Assembly (NCBI RefSeq): GCF_008520305.1
Contig: NZ_ML703258.1
Location: forward strand, 176,099 to 240,098
Length of the DNA stretch: 64,000 bases
From: Mesorhizobium sp. SARCC-RB16n
Lineage (GTDB): Bacteria; Pseudomonadota; Alphaproteobacteria; Rhizobiales; Rhizobiaceae
Reading direction: 5' to 3'
In this document: positions 28,551 through 37,196 of the stretch, piece after piece
Numbering within the stretch: position 1 is the first letter of the stretch
Layout of the letters: each line of letters begins with the position of its first letter
Translations under genes and position numbers: made by a program
Notes under the pieces: model-generated
What the model was told of the DNA's origin: nothing
The model's database searches: none
The model's input: only the letters and a program-made list of their open reading frames with translations

Positions 28551-29509
28551 CCTTGCTGCGTCTCGAAAGCGTTTCCCGCCGCTTCCCGGTCGGCTCCTCA
28601 ATTCTCGGATCGCGGAAATATCTCGCTGCCGTCGATGGCGTGTCGCTGAACGTCGAGGCGGGGCAAACGACCGGCATTGTTGGCGAATCCGGTTGCGGCA
28701 AATCCACCACCGGCCGGATCGCGCTCGGCTTGGATTCGCCGGACAGCGGCCGGGTGCTATTTCAAGGCTCCTTGCTGCCGCGGATCGGCAGCAAGGAGTG
28801 GCGGTCACAGCGGCGGCAGATGCAACTGGTCTTTCAGGACACGCTAGGGGCGCTCGACCGCCGCATGACGGTTGACGCCCTCATCGCCGAGCCACTGGAG
28901 ATTCACGCAGTTGGCGATGCCGCGAGCCGGCGGCAGCGGGTATGGGAGCTGCTCCAAGCCGTGGGACTTGGCGACGACCAACACATGCTGTACCCCCATC
29001 AGCTTTCCGGCGGCCAGCGCCAGCGCGTCGTGCTGGCGCGTGCCCTAGCACCAAAACCGTCGCTTTTGGTTTGCGACGAACCGGTCTCAGCGCTCGACGT
29101 CTCTGTACAAGCACAAATCATCAACCTGCTGGTGGATCTTCAGCGGGAGCTTGGGCTCGGCATATTGTTCATCAGCCATGACTTGCGGATCGTGCGTCAT
29201 GTGAGCGATCGCATTGTCGTTATGTATCTGGGCCGCGTCGTCGAGCAGGGGCGCGCCGACGTCATCATCGACCACCCCGCACATCCCTATACGCAGGCGC
29301 TCGTGTCGGCCATGCCGAGGTTACCGGGCGGCTTCGACCAATATGTGCCGCTCTCGGGCGAGCCGCCGAGCGCCACCGATCGGCCTTCCGGATGTCCGTT
29401 CAATTCACGCTGCCCAGTAGCGCAGGACATATGCCGACAAAGCCTGCCCGAACTCCTGCCACTGGATTCAAAACGGGAGGTCGCCTGCCATCGTGTGAGG
29501 GATCGATGA
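28547..29509 (+). CDS. ABC transporter ATP-binding protein, DppF/OppF-like
   Basis: 320 residues from the ATG at 28547, which overlaps the preceding gene's stop by four bases (ATGA). Walker [18 protein letters not shown] near residue 45, signature LSGGQRQRVVLARAL near 150, Walker B LLVCDEPVSALDVS near 170, switch His in ISHDLRIV, and an oligo_HPY C-terminus (SGCPFNSRCPVAQDIC). It is the second nucleotide-binding subunit. Translational coupling keeps the two ATPases stoichiometric. Confidence 0.92.
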   Translation: MTLLRLESVSRRFPVGSSILGSRKYLAAVDGVSLNVEAGQTTGIVGESGCGKSTTGRIALGLDSPDSGRVLFQGSLLPRIGSKEWRSQRRQMQLVFQDTLGALDRRMTVDALIAEPLEIHAVGDAASRRQRVWELLQAVGLGDDQHMLYPHQLSGGQRQRVVLARALAPKPSLLVCDEPVSALDVSVQAQIINLLVDLQRELGLGILFISHDLRIVRHVSDRIVVMYLGRVVEQGRADVIIDHPAHPYTQALVSAMPRLPGGFDQYVPLSGEPPSATDRPSGCPFNSRCPVAQDICRQSLPELLPLDSKREVACHRVRDR

Positions 29510-30450
29510 CCGCAACAATCATTGGTTTTGTTGGCCCGAAAGTCTTGCGTGCCGCACTTTCGATCCTTGTTGTGGTGACCCTTACCTTCGTGGTGTTACG
29601 CGCGTCCGGAGATCCAGCCTTGCAAATTCTCGGTCCCAGCGCTCGTGCCGCCGACCTCGAAGCCTTTCGCCGGCATTGGGGTCTCGACCAGCCGCTTTCT
29701 TTACAATATCTGCGCTACATCCAGGCGGCGTTTCATGGCGATTTCGGCAATTCCATGCTGGGTGGAAAGCCCGCCCTGGACATTGTGCTCGAGCGCGTGC
29801 CGTTGACATTGGCGCTGATGATCCCGTCGCTGATACTCACAATGCTGATCGGGATTCCCGTCGGCGCCTATGCCGCCATGCATCGCGACAGCTGGGTCGA
29901 TCGATCGGTTATGATGCTGACCGTTCTCGGCTTCACTGTACCGAGCTTCGTGCTCGGGCTGCTCCTGATCCTGATCTTTTCGGTCACACTCGGCCTGTTC
30001 CCGTCAGGCGGCGCAGACCGGGCTGCCGGTTTTGTACTGCCGGTTCTGACGCTCGGCATTGGCGGGGCGGCCATTATCGCGCGTTTCACGCGCAGTGCCA
30101 TGATCGAGGTTCTGTCACAGCTATACGTCGTCGCGGCCAGCGCCAAGGGCGTGACCTGGCGGCAGGTGGTTCGCCAACATGCTCTCCCGAACGCGATCAT
30201 TCCTGTGCTGACGCTGTTCGGCCTGATGCTAGGGGGACAAGTTGCAGGCGCGGTCCTGGTGGAGAATGTATTCGGCTGGCCCGGCATCGGCCAGTTGCTG
30301 GTGGTCTCGGTCGCCAACCGAGACCACGCCGTGGTTCAGGTCATCCTTCTGCTTGTGACACTAACCATGACATCGGCCAACCTCCTGATGGACCTGCTTT
30401 ATGGCGTATTTGATCCGCGCTTGCGGGCATCGTCCGCTGGATCGCATTGA
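29506..30450 (+). CDS. ABC transporter permease, DppB/OppB-like
   Basis: 314 residues from the ATG at 29506, overlapping the ATPase stop by four bases. An N-terminal transmembrane segment (LRAALSILVVVTLTFVVL) and a periplasmic loop with RRHWGLDQPLSLQYL precede the BPD_transp_1 domain. The EAA loop that contacts the ATPases reads VVAASAKGVTWRQVVRQHAL near 205, and LVENVFGWPGIGQLL near 253 is typical of DppB. Six membrane segments are predicted. Confidence 0.92.
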   Translation: MTATIIGFVGPKVLRAALSILVVVTLTFVVLRASGDPALQILGPSARAADLEAFRRHWGLDQPLSLQYLRYIQAAFHGDFGNSMLGGKPALDIVLERVPLTLALMIPSLILTMLIGIPVGAYAAMHRDSWVDRSVMMLTVLGFTVPSFVLGLLLILIFSVTLGLFPSGGADRAAGFVLPVLTLGIGGAAIIARFTRSAMIEVLSQLYVVAASAKGVTWRQVVRQHALPNAIIPVLTLFGLMLGGQVAGAVLVENVFGWPGIGQLLVVSVANRDHAVVQVILLLVTLTMTSANLLMDLLYGVFDPRLRASSAGSH

Positions 30451-30451
30451 G

Positions 30452-31306
30452 ATGCCGGTCATGATGCCTAGGCTTAAGACGACATCCTGGATGGACTTGC
30501 CGACACGCGCCGCAGCGGGCTGGGTTCTGCTCATGGTCGTGGCCGCACTCGTAGCAGCGCACATTGCCCCCTACGACATTACTGCCATCGACCTGCGCCA
30601 TCGTCTGGCGCCGCCTGTGGGGTTCGGCGGGACGATGCTGCATATCCTTGGAACTGACGATCTCGGCCGTGACGTTGCCTCGCGTCTTATCTACTCGATC
30701 CGCACCAGCTTGCTGGTCGCCTTCGGCGCGACCGCGATCAGCGTGTTCGTCGGCACGGCGATCGGCTTCACCGCCGCTTATTTCGGTCGGCTCGTCGAGC
30801 ACGTTCTGCTCCTGATGATCGACGTCCAGGCTTCGTTACCATTTCTCATCGTGGCGCTGGCGATGCTCGCCTTTTTGGGCAATTCGCTGCCGCTGTTCGT
30901 CACGCTGATGGGGCTATACGGTTGGGAGCGGAATGCGCGGCTGGCGCGGGGGCTGGCAATAGCCGCCGGCGCACAGGGCTATGCGAGTGCAACCCGCCAG
31001 CTCGGCGCCCATCCATTGCGCGTCTATGTTCGGCATATCCTGCCCAACAGTGTTGCAACGCTTCTTGTGGCGGCAACAGTGACATTTCCCGAAATCGTTC
31101 TCGTCGAAAGCGGGTTGTCCTTTCTCGGCCTTGGCGTCCAGCCGCCAATGAGCAGCCTCGGCGTCATGGTCGCCGCCGGCCGCGAGTATATCACCCGCGC
31201 CCCCTGGATGCTGCTCGCTCCCAGCCTCGTCATCGTGTTGACCGCCGTCGCAGTGAGCGTCCTCGGCGACTGGTTGCGCGATCAACTCGACCCGACCCTA
31301 AAATGA
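30452..31306 (+). CDS. ABC transporter permease, DppC/OppC-like
   Basis: 284 residues from the ATG at 30452, one base after the previous stop. The N-terminus has the OppC-type short hydrophobic helix and the motif HILGTDDLGRDVASRLIY near residue 68. The EAA-type loop GYASATRQLGAHPLRVYVRH near 175 and ESGLSFLGLGVQPP near 220 are family hallmarks. Together with the preceding gene it forms the membrane channel of the importer. Confidence 0.92.
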   Translation: MPVMMPRLKTTSWMDLPTRAAAGWVLLMVVAALVAAHIAPYDITAIDLRHRLAPPVGFGGTMLHILGTDDLGRDVASRLIYSIRTSLLVAFGATAISVFVGTAIGFTAAYFGRLVEHVLLLMIDVQASLPFLIVALAMLAFLGNSLPLFVTLMGLYGWERNARLARGLAIAAGAQGYASATRQLGAHPLRVYVRHILPNSVATLLVAATVTFPEIVLVESGLSFLGLGVQPPMSSLGVMVAAGREYITRAPWMLLAPSLVIVLTAVAVSVLGDWLRDQLDPTLK

Positions 31307-31315
31307 CGGACCTTC

Positions 31316-32563
31316 ATGCAAAGAAAGCTGATCTCCATACTCGTCGACGGCGTCAGCGCCGACACGTTCGAAGCCTATGCGCACCGCCTCCCGAACATGA
31401 GCCGTCTCGCGGCTTCTGGCCTGCGCGTTCGCCGGCTTAAATCGGCCGTGCCGGCCACCTCTGTCCCCGGCCGCGCAACGATGTTGACGGGCGTTGGACC
31501 CGAGGTGCACGGTGTCTACGGCAATCATATCTTCCGCGGTGACATCTTCATGGCGCCGCTAGCTGAGGATTTGCGGGCACCGACTCTTGCCACCCATGCC
31601 AAGGCCGCCGGCCTGGATGTCGCGGCGATCGGCCATGCGTTGATCGCTTTGGACGATACTTCCATCTATGTCCCGCCCTGGTGGTTGCGTAGTTTCGTGA
31701 CCGGTCATCGCTTCGGAAAGATGTGTACTCCCGAAGCATTGGCGGCCTCGCGCGCTATCCACGATCCCGAAGATCGGCTCGCGCGCGCCGGCCTGACCGA
31801 AATGGATTGGTTCCGAGAGTCAGTTGATGACGGCGCACCGCAGCTGCTGGCCGGCCTCGCACTCGATCAGTTTCTTAATCGCGCCGTCGTGGCTCTGCTC
31901 GGCTCCGATCGGCCGCCGGATCTCGTGCTGACGGAGATCGAGGTGCCGGATGCATTCCAGCATTATCTCGGCTACGACAGCCCAACTGCTATCTGGTCGA
32001 TGCAGTTCGCCGACATGCTGCTGGGTAACGTCTTGGCAGTTCTCGAGCGGAACGGACGGCTCGGCGACTATGTGGTCGCGATCGCCAGCGACCACGGTCA
32101 CGGTCCGGTCGATACGGCGATTTTTCCAGAGGCCATTATCCCTGACATGCACTGGATGACCGAAGGCGCCAGCCTCTACGTCTCCCTCAAAACGCCCGGC
32201 GATGTTGACAGAGCCACCGCGCGATTGTCGCCCTACGGCGTCGAGCTCTGGAACGATCTGCATCTACCGGAGCCACTCCGCGGGGCTGTAGCGATGTTCG
32301 TCGCGCCGCCTCGGCATTCCTTCGAGGAGCGAGCGACGCATGCGTCCGCGCCGCTCTCTGCGACGGGCAGGCCGCGCGCCATCTCAACTCACGGTTTTCG
32401 GCCGGGCAGCCGTGAGGACGACCGTATGTTCATCCTGTCCGGCATCGGCGTGGCCCAGCGGACCGTCGATGAGGCAAATGCGGACCAGTTTGCGCCGACG
32501 CTGGCGCGTGTTCTCGGCTTGCCCCAGGCGCCGTATGCCGGGCGCTCTCTGATCGAGGATTAG
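31316..32563 (+). CDS. Nucleotide pyrophosphatase/phosphodiesterase-family hydrolase
   Basis: 415 residues of the alkaline phosphatase superfamily. Metal and nucleophile motifs are in order: ILVDGVSADTF (Asp near 10), VPGRATMLTGVGPEVHG (Thr nucleophile near 51), TEIEVPDAFQHYLG (Asp and His near 210), ASDHGHGP (Asp-His near 260) and STHGFRPGSR (His near 360). These enzymes cut phosphodiesters, nucleotide pyrophosphates or phosphonoacetate-type substrates. No signal peptide is seen, so it acts in the cytoplasm, downstream of the importer. Its place as last gene of the operon suggests it processes the imported solute, which may therefore be a phosphodiester or phosphonate compound. Substrate is inference. 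Confidence 0.85.
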   Translation: MQRKLISILVDGVSADTFEAYAHRLPNMSRLAASGLRVRRLKSAVPATSVPGRATMLTGVGPEVHGVYGNHIFRGDIFMAPLAEDLRAPTLATHAKAAGLDVAAIGHALIALDDTSIYVPPWWLRSFVTGHRFGKMCTPEALAASRAIHDPEDRLARAGLTEMDWFRESVDDGAPQLLAGLALDQFLNRAVVALLGSDRPPDLVLTEIEVPDAFQHYLGYDSPTAIWSMQFADMLLGNVLAVLERNGRLGDYVVAIASDHGHGPVDTAIFPEAIIPDMHWMTEGASLYVSLKTPGDVDRATARLSPYGVELWNDLHLPEPLRGAVAMFVAPPRHSFEERATHASAPLSATGRPRAISTHGFRPGSREDDRMFILSGIGVAQRTVDEANADQFAPTLARVLGLPQAPYAGRSLIED

Positions 32564-32755
32564 ATCTGTCTATGATTTCGGAAATTATGTTCAGCCCTGT
32601 CGCCACCTTCTCTTTCGGCCAGTACTGAACATCGAGTAGCCATTCCGCCTCTGGGCACCATCAACCTATTAAGGTGTTGACGCAGCTGAAAACTAGCAAA
32701 ATAGGTGCTTAGGGCTGCCCGAGTCATACACACGGGTGCTACATATGGTCCTTGT

Positions 32756-32992
32756 ATGAGCCGTCCCGTCAAACATCCCAAGACCGGCGTCTATTGGTTC
32801 CGGAAGCGGGTGCCAGCTGTCACCCCAGCCATCAAGCGCCAGATGCGCCGCCGCTCCGCCATCGAACCCGTCATCGGCCACATCAAGGCCGAGCACCGGA
32901 TGGGCCGCAACTACCTCGCCGGCCAGCAGAGTGACGCCCTCAATGCCATCCTGGCCGCCGCCGGCTACAACTTCTCCCTCCTGCTCAACTGA
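32756..32992 (+). pseudogene. Chimeric scrap: integrase N-terminus joined to IS5-type transposase tail
   Basis: The first 20 residues (MSRPVKHPKTGVYWFRKRV) match the start of DUF6538-type tyrosine integrases. From about 32816 the same frame continues as TPAIKRQMRRRSAIEPVIGH and HRMGRNYLAGQQ, then AAGYNFSLLL, the conserved C-terminus of IS5/IS1182-type transposases. Neither part is complete. The in-frame join suggests an IS5-type element landed in, or recombined with, an integrase gene and most of both was lost. Confidence 0.7.
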
Positions 32993-33286
32993 TTCAGGCA
33001 GCTTTTTTGGCTTCTCATCGCAGCCTCCAAGGTCAGCCAAACGAGATCGAAGCCTGACCAATCTCATTGTTCATGGTCGACTAAAACGGCCCGACCAGAC
33101 ATAGAGGAGAGGCATCCCCGTTGCCCCGCCTCGCCAAAGGCGCACGAGGGCGGACGTGCACACTGGCGCGAGCCCACCGGGGGTATCGCGCTGCTGAAAC
33201 TATCCAGTTCGACCCCTCGATTTTTACCGCTTTTTCGAATCGCTGTAGACTGATATCCACAAAAATCAAATGGAGGCTTGGGAAAA

Positions 33287-33745
33287 ATGACGACCGATCA
33301 GGATTCACCAAACAGTGAACGGCCGGTACCAGTAGTGCGGGAAGATTGGTTCCTTCAAAGTCTGGTAAATCTTGTAAATCGCACAGGAGCCCAGATCGGG
33401 ATTACGCTTACGGTCGGCGGAACGCAAGTGAGCGGGCACCTTTCATCCGGAAAGGCATATTTCGAAGAATTCGCCTCGGTCTTCGCTCAAAGTTTTGAGC
33501 GGAGTGCTCCCGAATTCGCTGCGGCGATGAAGGAAGTCTTCGAGGAATACGGCCAGCTTTATGATGACGATAAGAAGGCCGACCAACCTCGCGATCCGCC
33601 CAACTATATTCACCTGAAGAATGTGCATATCTTTACAGGCCCGAATTCGCCCATCCCGAAAAACGATGGCTCTTGGTGGCGAGGCCGAATTAGGGAAGTA
33701 GAGGGATTTATCCTTGGCACCCTCGGTGTCGACGAAGACGACTAA
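33287..33745 (+). CDS. GvpU-like small protein
   Basis: 152 residues from the ATG at 33287, ten bases after a GGAGG site. The segment WFLQSLVNLVNRTGAQIGIT, then LTVGGTQVSGHLSSGKAYFE, resembles proteins annotated as gas-vesicle accessory GvpU. The C-terminus contains NYIHLKNVHIFTG. No gas vesicle structural genes are nearby, so a buoyancy role is unlikely here and the name marks family resemblance only. It begins a run of four co-directional small genes. Confidence 0.55.
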   Translation: MTTDQDSPNSERPVPVVREDWFLQSLVNLVNRTGAQIGITLTVGGTQVSGHLSSGKAYFEEFASVFAQSFERSAPEFAAAMKEVFEEYGQLYDDDKKADQPRDPPNYIHLKNVHIFTGPNSPIPKNDGSWWRGRIREVEGFILGTLGVDEDD

Positions 33746-33804
33746 AGCACCGTGCGGGCATGGGAGGCTCTCCTTGCTTTCGCAGGTCAATTTTAGGACA
33801 TGGA

Positions 33805-34167
33805 ATGGCTAACTCAAAACGCACCCCTATCGATGGGTTCTACACCGCTTACTTTTCAGGAATGGCAGGAAACTCGATAGGTATGTTCGTCTTCAAAGAG
33901 GGCGTTGTCGTTGGGGCAGACGCGGGGGGTGGCCGCTACGACGGCGAGTACGCCTTGACGGACGACGGCAAGTATATCGAGGCCAAAATTCACTTCACGC
34001 TCACGATGGGCAGCCAATCGATCACCGGCCTGTCTGCCGATGTCGAACCATTGGGGGTAGACGTTCCCTTGCGGCTCCCCGTGGAGTTCAACCGCACAGA
34101 CGTACATCGGATTGAGACGCCCCTCGGGCCTATCAATGCCAAGTTTGACAAGATCAGGAGCGCCTAA
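33805..34167 (+). CDS. GrlR-family-like small regulatory protein
   Basis: 120 residues from the ATG at 33805, chosen for the AGGA site just upstream. The N-terminal pattern DGFYTAYFSGMAGNSIGMFV, followed by GVVVGADAGGGRYDGEYAL, matches GrlR-type lipocalin-like fold proteins, originally known as a negative regulator of type III secretion in enteric pathogens. Rhizobial relatives are common and their targets unknown. It lies 60 bases after the GvpU-like gene and immediately before the DUF6680-like gene. Confidence 0.65.
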   Translation: MANSKRTPIDGFYTAYFSGMAGNSIGMFVFKEGVVVGADAGGGRYDGEYALTDDGKYIEAKIHFTLTMGSQSITGLSADVEPLGVDVPLRLPVEFNRTDVHRIETPLGPINAKFDKIRSA

Positions 34168-34168
34168 C

Positions 34169-34753
34169 GTGGATGCCGTTGTGTTCCTGGGAATGCGGTG
34201 GATCGATATAGCGACGATCACCGCGATTGTCGTGGGGCCAATTCTCGCCGTTGCGGTCGACCGATTTCAGCAGCGGTGGACTGAGCGGAAACGCCGCCGA
34301 CTGCCGATTTTCCGTGATCTAATGGGGACGCGTAAAGCTAGGCTTGATCCCGTCCACGTCGGTGCCCTCAATCTTATCGACCTAGAGTTCTACCAGGTCG
34401 AAAGGGTCATGGTGCCATTTCGTGCGTACATGGACAGCCTTTACGTGCCCATGCCGATGCCGGAAGCGCAAGAACGGTTTTTCGATCACCGAAATGATCT
34501 GTTTGTGGGGCTCCTCCATGCCATAGGCAGAGAACTAGGCTACGCCTACGACAAACACGATCTCGAAAAGTTGGCATACGGTCCCACCGGCTGGAACAAC
34601 GATCAGAACATGCAGCGTCAGAACATGACGCTCGTGAATGAGCTACTTTCGGGAGTAAGGGCATTGCCGGTAACCGCTATGCAGCCGACCTCGCAAAACC
34701 CGTTCCCGCCTGCTCCGACTGTTGCGAAGCCTGAACCGGGGCCGGCCAAATGA
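34169..34753 (+). CDS. DUF6680-like membrane-anchored protein
   Basis: 194 residues from a GTG at 34169, preferred because GGAG lies eight bases upstream and the longer ATG frame runs deep into the previous gene. One N-terminal transmembrane helix (ATITAIVVGPILAVAVD) is followed by a basic stretch QQRWTERKRRR and a soluble domain with FRDLMGTRKARLDPVHVGAL. This resembles DUF6680 proteins, which have no known function. The C-terminus is Pro-rich. It overlaps the next gene by four bases (ATGA). Confidence 0.6.
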   Translation: MDAVVFLGMRWIDIATITAIVVGPILAVAVDRFQQRWTERKRRRLPIFRDLMGTRKARLDPVHVGALNLIDLEFYQVERVMVPFRAYMDSLYVPMPMPEAQERFFDHRNDLFVGLLHAIGRELGYAYDKHDLEKLAYGPTGWNNDQNMQRQNMTLVNELLSGVRALPVTAMQPTSQNPFPPAPTVAKPEPGPAK

Positions 34754-35274
34754 CAAAGGAGGACGGCGAACTTCCGGAGGTATACTTCGAGGGCCTGCTG
34801 AAGCACCGAGAAGCCATGGTAGAGCTTCGGTCTGACCAACTCACAACGTTGGACAAGTCGCTGTTGAGCGTGTCGAGCGGTGCCCTCGGCATATCAATCG
34901 TTTTCATGGACAAGATCGGAGGAGGCAGCGCCCCCGTAAGCGGCTATCTTCTCACCTCATGGATCTGTTTCGGTGCCGCCATATCGGCAAACATCACCTC
35001 CTACTTCACAGGCGGGGAGGACGCGCAGAGAGAAATCCAGAAGATCGATAGATGCATCATCACCTCCACGGGCTACGAAAGCGGTGGAAACCCGTTCCGA
35101 GGACTAACGCAGGCCCTCAATGTCGCGGCGCTTGTGTTATTTATCCTTGGTGTAATTTCTCTGGCGCTTCATGCCTACTCCAGCACTAGGATGGCTCCCA
35201 ATGGCACGACCACCACCTCCCAGCTACGAACAACGGGGAACCCCCAGCCCACGACCAGCCCCAATGGTCCCTAG
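34750..35274 (+). CDS. Hypothetical protein with two transmembrane helices
   Basis: 174 residues, coupled to the preceding gene by an ATGA overlap. A charged N-terminal helix (FEGLLKHREAMVELRSDQL) precedes two hydrophobic segments near residues 65-85 (GYLLTSWICFGAAISANIT) and 120-140 (LNVAALVLFILGVISLAL). The tail is Thr/Pro-rich and low in complexity. The family is not recognised. The helix-TM-TM layout resembles membrane partners seen beside small signalling or effector proteins. Confidence 0.6.
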   Translation: MTKEDGELPEVYFEGLLKHREAMVELRSDQLTTLDKSLLSVSSGALGISIVFMDKIGGGSAPVSGYLLTSWICFGAAISANITSYFTGGEDAQREIQKIDRCIITSTGYESGGNPFRGLTQALNVAALVLFILGVISLALHAYSSTRMAPNGTTTTSQLRTTGNPQPTTSPNGP

Positions 35275-35664
35275 CGGCGTCGGTAAGCCGGATGCTGGCA
35301 AGCCGTCATCTACTCCCGCACCAACTCGGCCTACGAAGAAGTAGGGATCGCGCGGCCCCTCCTCGGGCGCACCCTCTCCCCTGCCGCCTTCAGCGGCGGG
35401 CTTGCGCTGCTTTGGGTATTCACCATGATCGCCAGCGCAGTACAGATTTCGCACCGCAAGAGGTCCACAACAGCGGAATTTGGCCGCAACGTCGGTTCAG
35501 GCTAAGTACCTGTACAATCACAGAGCTGGCTGGCGCAGAGCCGCCGCTAATCTCTCCCTTGGCATGGTCGGAAGTTTTTCATGTGACCTAGCTCTGGATA
35601 CTACCGGCCAATCTAGAACCCTGTCATACAGGCTTCTTTCAAATCCAGGCGAGAGTCGAAATCA
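35275..35664. other. Intergenic stretch, nothing recognised
   Basis: No frame here has a family resemblance. A GC-rich inverted stretch (CCGCCTTCAGCGGCGG near 35385) could be a weak hairpin but lacks a T-run. Confidence 0.3.
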
Positions 35665-37094
35665 ATGAACAGCATCATCTCTCAAAGCTCCGGTAGCCTC
35701 GTTGACCCGCAGGCCCAACGTCTCGTTGATTTTCTACGAGATGTTGGCTTGCCACACGAGAACATTATAGCTGATCCCTCCGAACGAGCCATCATTGCCA
35801 GCAACCTTCCGGCATACCTGAGTACTCTACCGGCTGAGGTTAAGCGCGATGCGCGTTACCTTTCCAAATTTGTTATTGGTGCGGGCACCGGACTATTCGA
35901 CTATGCTCTGAATGCGATCTGGAATGAAGTGGTCATTGATCTTCGGAAGAAAGCGTCGCTTTACGGATTGGACATATTTTTCGACGCTGCAGTTGGTGGT
36001 AGCAAGACAAGGGAATTTTATAAGGTAGAAGATGACATTGCCTCGCTTAAAGATTCGGTTCTGCTGGATACGTGCAGAAAGCTTGAGCTTATATCAGACA
36101 CAACATATAAGAAATTGAAGCATATCCTCGATATGCGCAACGATATTGGAATATCTCACCCGACTGTCTACACTATCAACGCGTTCGAGTTGCTGGGTTG
36201 GCTCCAGACGTGCGTCCAGGACGTGCTGAATGACCGTCCGACAGAAGCAGCGCTTCAGATTCAGGTCTTTATCTCAAATTTGAAGGGACACACCGTCCCA
36301 CTAGATACTACGACGCGGCAAACCCTTGAACGTCGTTTCGCCGAGCTTCCCAGCCATCTGTGCGGAAATCTCCTTCGGACGGTTTTTGGTATCTACGTCG
36401 CACCCGACACAGATCAGGCGGTAAGAAAAAATATTGCACTCCTGGCGCCAGCTCTTTGGGCAAAGTGCTTAGACGAGCCAAGATATAAACTCGGTATTGT
36501 ACTTGAAGGTTATAACTCTAATCTGTACAAAGACAAATACCAGCTGGGAGAACAATTTTTCGCAGTCGTTGGCGGAAACGCATATCGGTCAGCCAACGAA
36601 CGGATCATCATCGTTGATAATCTTATTACGAGTTACTCGACAAACACAATGGTTGGGACAATTTCCATCACGAGGCCCCGGTAGCAGCGAATCTATGGTC
36701 CTACGCACCGGATCACAATTCCATTTTTGAGAACCTTGCAGCTAGGCTTTTCAAGACGGTTCTTCTTTGCCGGATCGGTCGTGGCATTCCATACAACAAT
36801 GGCGTTTCGCCGGGCGGCAAGCGTTACTATGATGCCATTTTGGCGCTCGGAGGCGACAAATACGCACCCCACATTATGGCATCGTTCACGCACTACGAAA
36901 TCCTGGGACAGCTGGGCCGCTCAATCTGCCGCACCCAAGCCAAACAAGCGCTGGAAGCTGCTCGATCAAATGTTATTAATCCACGGCTAATCGAATGCAT
37001 GACTTATCTCATCAATCACATAGAGGCGAACCCACAGTGCTCCACAAGCGCCGAGTTCAAGAGGCTCTCGGCCGATTATATCCGGTGGCAATGA
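35665..37094 (+). pseudogene. Hypothetical gene with HEPN-like motif, broken by a frameshift
   Basis: The first frame (35665-36684) encodes 339 residues. A second frame picks up at about 36630 and runs to the stop at 37094, encoding YYELLDKHNGWDNFHHEAPV, then WSYAPDHNSIFENLAARLF and FTHYEILGQLGRSICRTQAK, so the intact gene would encode about 475 residues. The switch falls within 36615-36640. Residues 145-165 read KLKHILDMRNDIGISHPTVY, where R-x6-H in a helical context resembles the HEPN nuclease motif of Abi and toxin proteins. The composition is less GC-rich than the flanking operons. A defence or toxin role is inference; a sequencing error could also explain the shift. Confidence 0.6.
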
Positions 37095-37196
37095 GCGTGG
37101 TGTTCATCCGAGGCCTAATCGCATTGTTTTTGTCCAATCCTCGGATTTGAGACGCATCAAGATCAAGCAATAGCTCATATGCTGGTTCTTCCATTA

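Noticed and set aside
33287-33745. Gas vesicle locus
   Set aside because: Only a GvpU-like gene is present; no gvpA or other structural genes are near.
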